From Citrus sinensis (Eukaryota; Streptophyta; Magnoliopsida; Sapindales; Rutaceae): a stretch of DNA of 64,000 nucleotides. The translations under genes were made by a program, and so were the position numbers. Positions within the stretch are counted from its first letter, which is position 1. Every line of letters begins with the position of its first letter. The stretch lies in NCBI RefSeq assembly GCF_022201045.2, contig NC_068563.1, positions 496,001 through 560,000 on the forward strand, given 5' to 3'. The notes below the pieces were generated by a model. That model saw nothing but the letters and a program-made list of their open reading frames with translations, was not told where the DNA came from and ran no database searches. Of the stretch, positions 11,412 to 24,809 are shown in pieces.

Positions 11412-12520
11412 TCAATTGAGAATACTAGCATAAGGGGTCAAATTTTGTGCAATGTTTTGAAGCCAGGGACTAAGCTGTGACCAAATGGGATCCTGGCTCC
11501 AATCCGTATTCATTTTCGGAACTTGAAGCTCTGGCAAATTTATTTTCCCTTGTGGCAATTGCAAAGATGTGGCTGTTGACACAGTTTTCTCCTCCGTATA
11601 AGTTCCTTGTACCATTGACACTTCTTGTTCTTCTTGCTTGAGCATCACATGGGGTAGACTAATCGGTCCCAATAATTCTTCTGGTTGGCCGCAAAAAGAG
11701 CTGGTATCCAACGTCGGTGACGGTGGAGAAGGTGAAGTGAAACTTGTCTTCATTTGATCTTCCTCCATTGCAGCTCTTTGTTCCAGGACCTTTAGAGATG
11801 TTGCCTTCCTGTATATCTTACAAAGTACAATATCCTGCATTTAAAAATTCCTGGTGTGAGTAGAATTCAAATCCTAAAACAATTCCTGATGTGAGTAGAA
11901 TTCAAATCCTAAAACAAGTAATGGAATCCCGAGAGATTTTAAGTATCTGGTGAAGCAACTAAAACAAATTGAAAAAAACTCGGTACCTTGGGCAAGGGGC
12001 AACCGTCAGGAAGGCGATATTCGTTCATGACCCAGTCAGTTTTGTGACCTTTTGGTGCTCTGCCTTCATAGAAAACAAGAGTTTTCCTCAGGCCGATTAC
12101 GCGTTTCGGATCCGATAAGCTCACAATTTTCCTGTCAGAACCTGTAGCTTTCCAGAATCCATGTTCAGTTGTCCTGTTTGGCCTTCCACCACTTCCATGC
12201 TTCCTGTCTCTTGGGACAAAAAAGTACCACTCCCTCTCTCCAATCTTTGACAATCCTGTAAAACAAAACCGAGTGAAAAAAAAAAAAAAATAAATAAAAT
12301 TGTTTCAATGTAACTAAATGAAACTTTTCAGAAATGTAACAGTATATATAATTACATGCATACCAGGCAACTCCCAGGGATCATGGTGATATATGTTAAG
12401 GAATCCGATAATATCGAAATGTGATTTTTTTCCAAAAACAATGTTCCTGAGATAGAAATTGAGAAGTTCATCTTCTGTAGGATGAAACCGGAACCCTGGA
12501 AGCTCAAGCTCTGGTGTCAT
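11412..12520 (-). CDS. NAC domain transcription factor
   Basis: Plant-specific DNA-binding regulator acting in the nucleus. Minus-strand exons 12520-12364, 12255-11987 and 11834-11412 join in frame to 282 aa. The NAC domain fills residues 1 to about 160: subdomain [19 protein letters not shown], then [56 protein letters not shown] and [12 protein letters not shown]. The residue after exon 2 joins [13 protein letters not shown], the usual NAC end. Introns fall at the two conserved NAC positions. The C-terminal activation region (about 120 aa) is Ser/Pro/Gln-rich. ATG 12520 is the first ATG in frame; the upstream in-frame codons start from TTG. It resembles the NAC22/NAC94-type subgroup rather than NAC1 or JUB1; the exact orthologue is unassigned. 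Confidence 0.92.
11846..11915. repeat. 35-bp tandem duplication in NAC intron 2
   Basis: Two adjacent 35-bp copies (11846-11880 and 11881-11915) differing at one base (ctggtg/ctgatg), next to the branch/acceptor region of intron 2. Confidence 0.9.
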
Positions 12521-12617
12521 TTTATCTACTAGAGAGTTCAAATTTTGTCTGAAACTGGAAGTGTAAGTGAATGTAAATGCTGATGATACATGTAAATGTA
12601 AGCACGTATTGAAAGGC

Positions 12618-12627
12618 TATATATAAG
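12618..12627 (-). promoter_or_regulatory. TATA box of NAC gene
   Basis: Minus-strand CTTATATATA at 12627-12618, about 100 bp upstream of the NAC ATG. Spacing fits a transcription start near 12590. Confidence 0.5.
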
Positions 12628-12639
12628 TTAGATATTTTA

Positions 12640-13188
12640 AAGACACAGAAGACTAAGTCATGAAAGAGCAGGGAACTTGGAAAATGAAGTCTTGGAAATT
12701 TTGGAACTATGTGGGGGATTGGAAAATGGTGGAGTCCACACGCTTATTAAAGTCTGCAGTGACTGAAATTGATTTCATCCTGTGATGTGGACAAGAGAAC
12801 ACGTTTTCGTTAGTTTTTGGTGTTTTACTTGGAAATTCCAGGCAGTTGGGGTTTTTTTTCCAAGTAAATTTCTGCCACATAATTTGATCAAATTTTTTGA
12901 ACAATCAAGTATGCCATAGGAATTAAGAAACATGTAATGAGGACCTCATGTTGAATCACCTCTTTTCTCTCTTGTACGGGTAGGAGTTCAAGTCTCATGG
13001 ATATCAGAAAAAATATTGGTATATTTTCAAATGTAAGGGTCAGAGAGTCTTGTCTGCGCAATACTGCAAGTAATTTCAACATTGAAATGGTCATAATGCT
13101 TAATTTTGCATCATTATGAGCTTCTAGGTTTGTAGACTCCACCTCAATCTATCGAGAGAATACATATACATACATACATACATATATT
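12640..13188. other. Intergenic, NAC upstream region
   Basis: Probably NAC promoter sequence. Short frames here show no family signal. A TACA-repeat microsatellite lies at about 13160-13185. Confidence 0.4.
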
Positions 13189-13490
13189 AGATTTTAAAGC
13201 GTGGGAAAAATTCTAGTAAGTTATAAAACTGTGGGGTTTGAGAGACTTAAAAATTAAAATGCTTAAACCACAAGATTTATACATTTTTTCGAACTTTTAC
13301 GCACTTTAAAATTCTAAATTTGAATATATATATATACGTGTGTAGAAATATTTCAATCTAGAATTTTAAGATGCGGAAACATCTAGAAAAATGCATAAAT
13401 CATGCGGCTTAATCATTTTAAATTTTAAATTTTTAAAAGTATGAGGTTTTAAAATTTTTTCGAACTTTTCTCACACTTTAAATCCCGGAT
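13189..13490. mobile_element. Small inverted-repeat (MITE-like) element
   Basis: The left end GATTTTAAAGCGTGGGAAAA and the reverse complement of the right end GGATTTAAAGTGTGAGAAAA form a TIR. Inside, a 'ttttttcgaactttt..cactttaaa' block is repeated (about 13286 and 13459). No target duplication was settled. Confidence 0.5.
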
Positions 13491-16400
13491 CAAAAAGCTA
13501 CTGCGAGGTAAGTGTCAAAGGCAAATTAGATACTTCCATTGTTGGTGGGTATTGATTACTAAAACAAAAGTGGACCTACGTGACAAACTTATTGGTGCAT
13601 CTCTGGTTAGGCTAGTCGTTCCTTAAAAAACTTACGTCCTCTCCAACTCTATTATGAGCTAATTCGAAACTCAAATCCTTGTTTTTGTTTTAATAGATTT
13701 TATCGATTAAACGAATCGCTACTTATGAAAAGCATTTCAATATTTTATTTCAATGTGAGTATGCCCAGGTTGGTCTAATCTCAACAAGGCTCGATCTTAA
13801 TTTCTTCACTTAAAAAATTAGAAAATGAGAAGAACTCAATCAAATAAAAAAGGATTTAAACGTACGAACTATTTGAATAAACTTGGTAGAACAGCTGTAC
13901 AATATGTTGACATATTTAATTTTTAAATGGATTTAACCTTCAAAGCATGTTCGAGAAACTCGAAGGTAGAAGAGATTGGTGAACATATACTGACACTGAG
14001 AACCCCTCTTTCGTTTTTTTTGGGACAATATGTTTTCTTTAATAATAAATTATCTTGAAATGAAATTCTCCATCCAAAATACAGTATCTTACGTATACCA
14101 TATGAATATGGTTTCAACCTCAAGCTTATTTTAACAATCAAAATAAGATCTTCCTAAAAAAGTTTACTAATTAAACTAATTAACACTTTTACTGTATCAC
14201 CAACTCAGAAGGGAATGCCTGTTTAATGAATAAATTAAAGAATCGCATAATTGGTGCAAATCATAGTTTTAAAAGAGTAAATAATTTGAAAAGTGAATGT
14301 GATCGATGTATCCATCAGATATACTGCATTGGGTCAATTTGTTTGTATTTCTCAAAGTCTTCTAGTACAGCGACCACAACCAACAAGATAATGCTACAAA
14401 ATTTCAAAAGCAACTCCGCGTTGTCAGCAATGTTTTGTTTTGTTACATTTAGAAATCAAAAAATAATAATATTTTTCATGGTTTTGATTAGTGATTTGAC
14501 TTGGAAGTCTTCTCCGAAGACTGAAAAAAAAGAAGTCTTCCCATTCTATCTTTTAAGGTGAATGATAATTGATTGTCATATGTTTAGCCGTAGACTTTCT
14601 ATTTTATTCGAGTAATTCCCTCTATTTAAGTCTTTGCCCCCCCCCCCCCCCAAAAAAAAGAAGTTAATATTCTCTCGAGTTTTATTTATTTTAAACTAAA
14701 TCAATTCATTTATATAATATATAACTGTCAATTATCATAATGCGTGTGATTCAGGTTTGTATATATTTTTTAGATATATAATTAACTAATGTTTACAAAG
14801 TTTAATTTAATTATGTTCGATGAATTAAATTTTATTTCGAACAGATGTGGGATGCCCTCTTGATTTTAAGCTTCTATTAGTTTGAGCAAAGATGGCGAAT
14901 ATAATGAATCTTTACCTGGACAGTAAATATATACACATTATACAAAACTTTTGAAAACTTCAGAAAAATTCGGATCAGAAGAAAGTAGAACATATTCTTC
15001 TTCTATCCTTCTTATTTATTATTCCGGGGAAAAAAAAATTCTAAGTTTTCTTCCAATTTATTGTCGTTACTTTTAAACTCTAATTTTGGTTGAATTGAAA
15101 TAACAAAACGGTAGCTTCTAAGAAATTTCCATGCAATTTCTTGGAGTCTTCATTATTCCTGTTGCTCTTGGCAAATGGCAATGTTACTTTCTGGAACTCA
15201 TATCATGATACTGCCGGTGGCTTTTTCATTAAAAAGTGCAGTTACTGGTATTAAAGAAAACACGGTTTCCCTTTCTCGAGCCCTAATCAAAGTTCACGGT
15301 TTCTATTTTATAATATCATGGATCAAAGCAACTGTGTATTAAATTAATTTCAATTCAATCGACAATCGTTATCGTAGACATTTCGCGTTGTGTTTCCTTT
15401 GCCCTCAATCCTCACGACATTGATCTTGTGATTGTATTTAGGACAAGGTGATTTGCATGGGTTAGAATTGGAAGCGAAAGGGGATTTTTGGATGGGCCAA
15501 GCTAGCTCATGTTGATGCGCAAATTGTGTCGAATCCACCAACTAAATTGCCGCTTAGGAGCCCCATATTTTCAACCTTGAAAAACCATTTCACATGTCGA
15601 CGAAAATGACACATTGGCAACAGAGAAAATGATGGCAGCTTCCCCCCCCCCCCCCCCCCCCCCCCCCTGTTTGTTAATGGAAACTATCATAAATCATGTC
15701 GTCTAAAATTTTAAAGATTACAAGTAAAGTGGAATGAAAAAATTTTCATCCTTTAAGAAAAAAAATCAGAACAACTCAAAATTCTCATGATGAATATCAA
15801 AATCTTGCTTTTGCACCATGCATACCGAATCCAATTTGACAACCATTACAGATAAACTAATCTTACTAGCATGCAGCAAGGTAGCTTCTTCAGCAAAATC
15901 AATATCATTCGAATACTACCCCACCATTAAAAAAAAAAAAAAAAAGCAAATAAGGATACAAAAAAGGAAAAGAATAAGCCACCTCTACAAAAATTCTCAT
16001 TGGAAAACCTATACAAAAACCATCCCTACAAGACCATGAAACCTCTATGCACCAAAATTAAAGTTGATACAACAACTTCCAATACTCTTCCAATCTAAAC
16101 GCCGGAGTGGTCTTATCAAGAGATCCATTGGAAAGAGCCTTGAAGAGTTGAAGAAAAATTTAAAAAGAAACTTAAAGATAGGAATGAAAATGAAAAGACA
16201 TTGGTCGAAGATGGGAATTCCCTCCCCAGCCAGAAACGGTTGTTGGATCTGAGTGATAGAGGATGAAAAAGATAGGGACTTTCGTTGGTTGATTTACTTA
16301 CCAATGCGGCTAAGCTTTCGGAATTGAAGATTTGGAATCACGACAAAAAGAAGTTGAGAATTTGATAATTATGTCGTAATTTCCCAATTTCATAAACTGT

Positions 16401-17384
16401 TTTTAGCTTTAATTTAATTTTAGGAACAAAGTAGATAAAAGTGTTTAATTAGTGATTGATGGTAAAGTAATTTTATAAGTTACGAATCTAACATCCACTA
16501 GATGAGTAATATATAGTATAGAGACTCAAGTGAAGATTCAAATATTGGAATGTCTAATATTATTGATTTTAGGAAAAAGCCCTTCAATATAGTCAAAATA
16601 AATAAATAAATGTGAAACATGCATTACTATACAATTTGAACCTGTCGTTCAGTGAAATATATTTGAACCTCGTATGCTTGGTAGAATAACTTAATCGTAT
16701 GGGCAAAGTAATATATTTCTTAGTACGAATGTGCGGAGCACCTAACGAGAAGAGCACACATTTAATCACTTGCAATATCATCTCATGACATCATAAATCA
16801 TATAACATATGTACATTTAATCATATCATGTTACTAAATCATTCAAGCAAACATCAATACATCACAGAATACATAATAGTAATAATAGTAATTTACTCAC
16901 AGATCCTGGTTCATTTGCTAGTTCATTGGGGCTCCTGTTGATTCTTATATATTTTGATTTCTCCTAAAACATAAGGTTAAAAAAAAAAAAACTATCAGAA
17001 CTAATATAAAAACTAATTGTCCAATTCCATTTCCAGTAACTTTTCAACTTTGGCTTCCTTTTCCACTCTCATTTTTCAATTTCCTCTTGTTTCTTTTCTT
17101 TTCTTTTTCTTCCCTTTTCTCTCGGTTTCTCTCTTTCAATTGTTCTGCCTGGGCTTTTAATTTTGTGAAACAATGAGACCTGATTCAATTTATTCACATT
17201 ATATATGCTCACCGAAGCCAAGCAAGCATGATAAGCACACAAGTAAAGCATGCATGTGGTTTAAATGAAGTAAACAGCTTGCTGTTTCTTTGATCATTAG
17301 CCATTTGCGGCCTTGTAAGCATGCAAGTGCGTTAGAATTCAACACTATTTGAATGAACATTAAAAGATTTCTTGAATTCCTCAC
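13491..17384. other. Gene-free intergenic stretch with C-tracts
   Basis: No coding region supported. Holds a C15-A8 tract (14637-14658) and a C26 tract (15642-15667). Short frames at 14226-14561, 15350-15541, 15818-16039 and 16064-16252 have no family signal and biased composition; they look like chance. Confidence 0.45.
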
Positions 17385-18556
17385 GAAGGATGGTAATAGA
17401 CACCACCCGCAACGGGTTTGTCATCATCAAACCTACACCTGCATAAAATTTAAATTACCAAACTCACTCATAACTCGTTGCGGGTTTTGACAATTACCAA
17501 ACCCATAATGGTACTTGACGGATTTTTTGCGGGTTTCTACATTTAAAATCACAAATGTTCAATATGTAAATTTATAATAATAGCCTAACATTTCAAATAA
17601 TATATTCAATTCTAAATTTAACTAATGTAAATGGAAAATTAAAATTTCAACATCAATCCAATACAAATTCTCAAATTTAAGTATTAAATACACAAATCTA
17701 AAAAAAAAGAGCCACAAACTAGTATCTAAAAATAACAATTATCATTTTATATAAGAGTAATGATACAGCCACAAACTTTTGTACAAACTTATTTTGTACA
17801 AACTGATGTGGCATGATAAGATTGGTTGAATTAAATGAGTAATGATACAGCCACAAACTCTTGTACAAATTTATTTTGTACAAACTGACGTGGCATTAAT
17901 TCATTGGTTGAATGGAAATATAAATTAATAAAAACAAATCATGTGGGCCAAGTAATATTTAATTCAACTAATCTTATCATGCCACATCAATTTGTACAAA
18001 ATAAGTTTGTACAAGAGTTTGTGGCTGTATCATTACTCTTTATATAATCATTCAACACAAACTTCAACAGAAAATCTTCATTTCATTCATCACCATTAGC
18101 ACCCATCCAACAAGATTCCTATAATAATAATTAAGATTAATATTTTCTAAAGGATAATAATTTTTAAATACTAATCCAAAGAACAAAATTATAATAATGA
18201 AATAATTCATGCATTAAGCTAAAGAATAATAGTTCATACAAAAATTCATGCATTAAGTTAAAGCCTGTTAGGACCTAGGCACTTTGCAACTTACACAAAT
18301 ATTTGCACTTTACATTATTTATTTTATATTTATTTTTATTTAAATATTTTTTAATTAAAATTAAATTAAAGGTTTTTAAAAAAAGCTACATGTTGGCAGA
18401 TACCCATATGGGTATCCGCTGGATATTTAACTAATACTAAATTCACTTATAACTTAATACATATTTCAATTTATAATACCAAATATACCCGCAACCCACA
18501 AAATAACCTGCAGTGGGCCGATTTGGACGGATTTATTGATACCATTGTCCTCTCTT
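17385..18556. mobile_element. hAT-like non-autonomous element
   Basis: Flanked by a perfect 8-bp duplication ttcctcac (17377-17384 and 18557-18564). The ends carry AGGATGGTAAT on the left and AGGACAATGGTAT (reverse complement) on the right, imperfect inverted repeats. Sub-terminal blocks 'cccgcaacgggttt' and 'cccgcaaccc' are the G/C-rich motifs of plant hATs. No coding frame. It hosts the Mutator-type MITE at 17755-18038. Confidence 0.6.
17755..18038. mobile_element. Mutator-type MITE with duplicated left arm
   Basis: A perfect 9-bp duplication tttatataa (17746-17754 and 18039-18047) bounds it. The arms are about 80-bp near-perfect inverted repeats starting GAGTAATGATACAGCCACAA. The left arm occurs twice in tandem (17755-17836 and from 17837), so the element is a partly duplicated or nested copy. 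No coding capacity. Confidence 0.88.
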
Positions 18557-20197
18557 TTCCTCACCCTCCCCGCCTTGTAGCTTGTATATACATAATTACA
18601 TATCATAGGTCTTTTCAGCCCAGACTTGCTTAAGGTCAGAGACCCTTACGACAATTGACTTACCACAAGAAGAGAAGAAAGAAATTAAAGTAGAATTGAC
18701 TTGCAACTAAGAGTGTACGAGAATCGAAGACCTCATGAGATTGAAAATTTACATCTGTTGACGGCCCAAATGTATCAGTTGGGCTACTTTTGTAAAATCT
18801 AAAGCCTGCTTTAGATATTGGTAATGGCCTCCCAATAATTTTTGTAAACACCTTCGATTCAAAAAGATAATCACAGAAAATATTTTATTTTAAAATTTTC
18901 AAGTAAATAAGAAGTTTGAACTTTGCACAATCAATAACTTGCACTCTTATTACCTAATTAATTTAAAAAAAAATTAAAATCCCTGCATAAAAATAAAATT
19001 AATCTAATTTTCTTAGACTTTTAAGATAAAAGGACCAAAATTACCATAAAATTATTTTAGCTTCAGCATTTTTTTTTTTAATTTTAACCAAACGTGTATA
19101 TTTCTAATGATTATTAGTTTACAAATAAACTAACAAAATGTCTTTACAGCATAATTTCTCATGAAATTTTTAGGTTGTCGAACTTCTATCACTATGGAGA
19201 ATTAAAAATTATTGGCTTCATTTTAAAATATTTATATAGGCCATACAATAAATGCCTAAATTATTACAATAATTTAGGATGAAAATAGTTTTAAAAAAAA
19301 CACACGTCCTTTTTTTTTGGGGTTGGGGGGGGGGGGGGGGGGGAGAATTTGTCCATTTTATAATATAAGGATATATCTGTTAAATTAAGTTTATTTTAAA
19401 ATAAATTTAGTGGTGAAATAAAAGATGGCCAAAACAAATTGAGTGGTGAAATTAATAGGAGATGGGTTTGGGTAGGCGCCTGTGGGGTGGTTTGGATTAG
19501 TGGCTTTGTCGTTGACTTGTTGGATTGAAAGATCCTGAACTGATCAAGCAAGTGATACATGCCACTTAAAATGTTATAGCACAGATAAAGAATGGAAGAG
19601 ACAGTGAAAGCTACCAATTCCCTCACCTTTCTGAGCAGCAGTATTGTTGTTGAATCTTTTCACATTTGTTAGCTACATCCCTCGTTCAATCTGTCTGAGG
19701 CAACCATTCTTTCAAAACTATTTGAGCATCATCAAAGCTTTTGAGTGGTTAGAATCTTAGGCTTCTACTATTTGAGCATCATCACCACCTTGACTAATAG
19801 AACTGTTTTCCTTTTTGTGTTCCATAACTTTTGGCTTTGATTCTGACTCACATAGTACCACTCCACTTCAATATTTGTTCAAAATTAGTGTCTGCTTTTC
19901 CTAGACGCATCGTTGTCGAAAGATAGGGGCAAAAAAAAAAAAGGCTGCACTAATTTATAATCTGTGACCTCTAGTTTGAAGCTTTTTCTCTTTAAACAAC
20001 TGGGGGATATTTCCACTTTCTGGGCTCATAATTTTCTGAAGTTTTTCTCCAAGCAAGGTCACTTGTTCCACATTCAGGTTCACGTAACCTTGGCACCTCA
20101 AAGTCAAGTTTCGAAAATGTTGCAAGAAATATTTCTTGGTTCCTGTCCCTAAATGATTACAAATTATTTGTGTTCTCCCTTATTTTAAATGAGTTTA
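18557..20197. other. Gene-free intergenic stretch with G-tract
   Basis: No supported gene. A G19 tract lies at 19325-19343. The phrase 'ctatttgagcatcatca' occurs twice (about 19719 and 19767). Confidence 0.45.
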
Positions 20198-20483
20198 GGG
20201 TGCATTTGAGGTTAATAGTTGTAACTTAAAAATTACAGTGTTAAATTATTTGTTAAATACTAGTTGTTGTAACTTAAAAATTATCTTGATATAATTATTT
20301 ATTTGTATAATAAAAAATTTATTATATATTTAATAATCTTTTCAAAATTATTATTTAAAATTTATATTTTATTTAAATTATTAATTTTTATTTTATAATT
20401 ATAATTTTTTTAAAAGAAATTATAATTTTTTTTATAATAACTATACTTTTAAAAAATACAACACCACAATTTCAAAGCGTTAA
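20198..20483 (+). mobile_element. AT-rich MITE family, copy A
   Basis: Starts gggtgcatttgaggttaata and ends in an imperfect inverse (aatttcaaagcgtt). Internal blocks 'taacttaaaaattac', 'tttatttgtataataaaaaa' and 'attattaatttttattttataatta' recur in the five other copies in this window. Confidence 0.65.
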
Positions 20484-22238
20484 TTTAATGGGGCTTGGTC
20501 AGCTGGTCCCTACTATTCAGTTAAAAACGACCGCCTGCCCTTCGGCCAGTTGACCTATAATCATAAGAGATGATAAAAGCTTTCAAGGGGCGGCACTCTC
20601 TGTGTCATTATTGCCTTTATCAAAGGGAAGGACCAACTAGCAGGAGAGGCCAGGCCACAACCACAAGGCTAAAAAGCCATACAAAACTACACAAATTTCT
20701 TAACTGGTCCCCAATTGTTGTCACATTGCCCCAAAATCCTGGACATCCCATAATTCTCATGCCTCTCTCTTTCACTTGGTGAATGTTTTATACATGTTAT
20801 ATCTCAACTTCTCAAGTATGTTGCATGTTTTGTTACAATTTTCCATTACAAGCCCCAAATTTTCTGTTTTATAACCCATAAGTTGATAAATCTAATTGAG
20901 GGTAGCCTTAGGCACATATGCTTTATATAAGTTTCTTCAAGCGAGTAGAGAAAGTAGTACTCAAGAACTCGTTAATGATTCTCGAGACAAATTTAAGACC
21001 TCAAATCAAGTTATTAAAATAGGCGTGTGAAATTTGTTAGATCATTGTACAAATGTTTTGATATAGCGAGATATCCTAAACTAACTAGAGAAAATGGTAA
21101 GAAAAGACTAAAGAGGAGAAAATTTGGGGTTTCAAAAGTTTGTCACAACATATCAAACGCAACACCAACTTCCATTTTTGAAATCTAGTTAGCAACTATC
21201 ACATCAAATCAAGTACAAAATAAATATGAAACCTTCCTTTGGGCAATAGATTAAGCAATGAAAGGCCAAGTGGGGGCGTGAAAAATGACTCTCGCCTTAA
21301 GCAAGGTCTTTGTCATACCAGAGTAGTATACTGATTATTTGAGTAACATTACTAAAACCATTAAGGTTTGCCTATTACGGATGTGCTATTTTTGTGATAA
21401 TAAAAGATGAAAAGTTTGGTCTGGGGATTGTTGACTCAACATTGATTGATCAGTTCTCTCCGTTTTTTTTCCTTGATCTAATTTTCCAGGTCATCATCTC
21501 TCTCTCTCTCTCTCTCCCCACATTTGCTTTTTTGCAGTAGCACCAAAGCAAACAAAAGTCCAGGCTGCAGCTAAAGTTCAAAAACTCATTGGCCCCTGCT
21601 GCAGCATGAGCTGTAGCAGTACTCTGGTAACACTCAACCATGAGTCCAACCAAAAACAAACACGAGTTTGGTATAAGAAAAAGTGAGTATAGTCCATACA
21701 CCATAACACCTAGGCCTCATAAAAATTGAATGTTGCTAAAGTGATGCAATTGCATACAGCATCAAAATCAATGACAGTACCTTAAAAAACTGGCAGAGGA
21801 AAGAGAGAACTTGATAACACCAGCAATAAGCAATGCATCGTGCATGATGCTGCGCAAAGAAAGCACACTGGAATCTGGATAGAGAATAAAGCTGCTGTCT
21901 TTTGGATTTAAGCTTCTTGTTGTTAGCCATAATTCCAGATACCAAAGTACAAGCTTAAAAATGCTTAATGATCACATAATTCATACCCACCTAAAAAAGC
22001 TAGCTTTTTTGCCTTCTTCGAGCTTCTTTTAACATCCCCAAAAAAATAAAAAGAGAGGCCCACTTTTGTCACTTTCTAGTCTCCTTTTATCTCCCAAGTC
22101 ATTAATTCATTCAAACCTTACATATACCATTATACTACACTTGGTATATGACCCAAAGCATCAAAATGATAAAAGCAAAAGACCTAAAATAAATTTTCCC
22201 CCAACTTTTTTCTTCATCTTTAGATATCTGTCTCTCTT
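20484..22238. other. Gene-free intergenic stretch downstream of LOG
   Basis: No supported gene. Contains a (CT)n run near 21498-21517. Two minus-strand frames (21450-21704 and 21736-21945) were weighed and not accepted. The last part is probably the LOG 3' untranslated region. Confidence 0.4.
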
Positions 22239-23534
22239 TTATAGAGCGCTAGCGACCTCAGTCTGCAAAGTTGTAGCCTTGAACCCCACTTGCTGCTGTG
22301 CTTGTTGTTTGTCAACCTCCCAGCTTGCTTTGGCTATCACTCCATCATGCACAGGCACGTACTCCTAATCAAAATTAACCAAGATAATTAAACAACTGTT
22401 TGATGAAACAAAAAACAAAAAAAAAGAAAAAAAAAAGAGTGAAACAAGACATCCCCACCTCAAGTTTTTGAACAAGTTCTTTGGCGTTTGGTGCTGAGAC
22501 AATGATGTTGCGCTGAGAAGGCTTGATAAAGCCATCATCAACGGCTTTGTCAATGAAAGTGAGAAGATAGTTATAATAACCATCAACATTCAATAAACCC
22601 ACCTGCTCATATCATTACAATGAACACAAAAAGTACTCAAGTTATTTAACCAAAAGATAGGATTTTTACAGATTTGGGTTTGTTTGCAACACATACAGGC
22701 TTGTCATGGATACCCAGTTGAGCCCATGTGATTACTTCTAACAACTCCTCCAAAGTTCCATATCCACCTGAACAAAAGCATAGATCATAACGAGAACAAA
22801 AAAGCTCGAATGTTGTGTCTGATGAGGGCAAAAAGGGAGAAATATGGGACCTGGAAGGGCAATAAAACAATCAGAGTGGCGGGCCATTTCTGCTTTCCTT
22901 TGATGCATGTCTGCTACCGGCCTCACTTCTCCAACCGTTTCACCAGTTATCTTTGTTAAACATCATCATATTAGTTAAAGGACCAAAATTTACACCCGAG
23001 AATCAAATATTCAAAAAACCGGGAAAAAAAGGATTTTCCCAATACCTCTTTGTTCATCAAAGTTCTTGGAATGATCCTAGAGTGAACATTAGCCCCCCCA
23101 GCCCAAAAAAAAAAAAAAAAATACTCAAGGGTTAGCTGATGTGATGAGATGGATAAAGAAAAAAAAAAGTCGCATAACGATGAAAAAGCAGTTTCTTTCA
23201 TGAACGTTTACCCAATAACATTTCCTCCACCATGATGAACAGCTTTAGAAACCAACCCCATCAACCCAATGCTACCACCACCATAGACAAGATCCAGCCT
23301 CCTAGCAACCTTTGCACATACCAAAAAAAATGAAAAGAAAGTACACAATGTTAGAGAGAAGAAGAAAGTGTTAAGCCTTGAATATTGTTTGTGAATAGGT
23401 GACAAGGGTACCAGCTCATGTGCTAAGTCAATGGCAGCATCACTATAGCAATTTCTCTTGCCAGTGCTGCTGCCACAAAACACACAAACCCTCTTGAATC
23501 TCGAATTCTTCTGGATTTTCCCCTCCATTTCCAT
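22239..23534 (-). CDS. LOG5: Cytokinin riboside 5'-monophosphate phosphoribohydrolase (LOG5-like)
   Basis: Removes ribose 5-phosphate from cytokinin nucleotides to give the active free base, a direct activation step in the cytosol and nucleus. Seven minus-strand exons (23534-23412, 23309-23212, 23076-23046, 22950-22851, 22767-22697, 22602-22459, 22364-22239) join in frame to 230 aa. The N-terminal [10 protein letters not shown] and GGGSIGLMG form the nucleotide-binding Rossmann-like part. The signature PGGYGTLEE is at residues 117-125, and Arg102 in MHQRKAEM is the other expected catalytic residue. The body ([20 protein letters not shown] and similar) and the Gln-rich tail resemble Arabidopsis LOG5 as I remember it. 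Seven exons and length are normal for the family. No break is seen, so it should be active. Confidence 0.93.
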
Positions 23535-23664
23535 TGTTTTCAACAAAGATTTTTGCTTTAGTGGGTTTTGTTTTGTTTTGTATTCCCACACTACAGAAAG
23601 GGGTTTGAGAAAATCTTTTAACTTTTCTTGTTTCACAAGGATAAAGCTCAATGGTACAGGCCAC

Positions 23665-23672
23665 TATTTATA
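23665..23672 (-). promoter_or_regulatory. TATA box of LOG gene
   Basis: Minus strand TATAAATA at 23672-23665, 131 bp upstream of the ATG, giving a 5' leader of roughly 100 nt. Confidence 0.6.
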
Positions 23673-24170
23673 GACTCCAAAAATATTTTAATACGCATAT
23701 TCAAAATATTGACTTTCTTTTTGTTGAGTTGAAAAAGCTAATAAATATGGAGGATAAAAGACTTAACAGTGATGCTTCTTCTTTTTTTCTTTTTTTTTTT
23801 TAAGAAAAGCGATGCTTAGATATAAACAACTGTTGTGTTTTATAAAGATTTTTCTTAAATTGTTATAAAAATCTTAAAAAGAGAGAAATGTGGATAGAGA
23901 TGATGAAGTAAGACAAAAAGGCCAAAGAGGGAGACAAAATAGGAGCTCCTGCACAATTATCCCATGGCTTACACGTGTCTTAACATGTTGCCAGAATCAA
24001 GGAGTTTCATTTAATGACAATAATACTAGGCCTCGTATACTGTTAGAAAATACACGACATAAGAGATCCAGAATCTGAAATACGTATTATAGCTGATTAG
24101 CTGGAACTATACAAAATCATAAAAATTACAGCTAAAACAGAAATAACAACAAAGAAATATTAAGATAAAT
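23673..24170. other. Intergenic, LOG upstream region
   Basis: Probable LOG promoter with a T-rich run near 23780-23802. The 62-residue frame at 23890 has no family signal. Confidence 0.4.
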
Positions 24171-24426
24171 GATGTGTTTGAAATTGAGATGTTGTAGTTT
24201 AAAAAGTATAGTTATTGTAGAAAAAAAATTATAATTATAAAATAAAAATTAATAATATATAATAAATATAAATTTTAAATAATAATTTTAATAAAATTAT
24301 TAAAGATATAATAGATTTTTCATTATATAAATAAAAAATCATATCAACATATTCTTCAAGCTACAGCAGCTAGTGTTTACTAAAAATTTTAGTGTTGCTG
24401 TCCAACCTCAATCCCAAACGCACCCA
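24171..24426 (-). mobile_element. AT-rich MITE family, copy B
   Basis: Opposite orientation to copy A. Its right end gives the clearest family terminus, GGGTGCGTTTGGGATTGAGG (reverse complement of 24407-24426). Internal blocks match the other copies. Confidence 0.7.
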
Positions 24427-24809
24427 AAATATAATAAAAGAATGAAAATTATTTTTAACATACTAATATCTCCTACCTTTCGGCTTTAAGATTGTGTAAG
24501 GTTTATTTTTTTAAAAAATGTCAGTGTAAAATAATTTTAACGTACCATCTAATTAGTTTTAGTGAACTTCAATTTTTTTTTTAACTCTATCAAATCAACT
24601 TAACATTAAGAAAGAGCGTTTGCCACAACAATTTACATGTGTTTTGGGTTGTATCTTGTTTTAAATCTTTAAATGAAGAGAAATATAGCAATTCATAGCC
24701 ATTTGTGTGAGGCAATGTTTACAAGGCATGTAAAAGCTTTCGTATATGCTGTACGCGAAGTTGTTATTAATCGTGGAGATGTTTCCATTATAAGATCAAA
24801 CTGTTATAG
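24427..24809. other. Intergenic, nothing recognised
   Basis: AT-rich, no coding or repeat signal that I could define. Confidence 0.35.

Noticed and set aside
21450-21945. Two neighbouring minus-strand frames that might be exons of a small gene
   Set aside because: No known domain, no convincing splice pairing, and one includes a (GA)n-derived Arg/Glu run.
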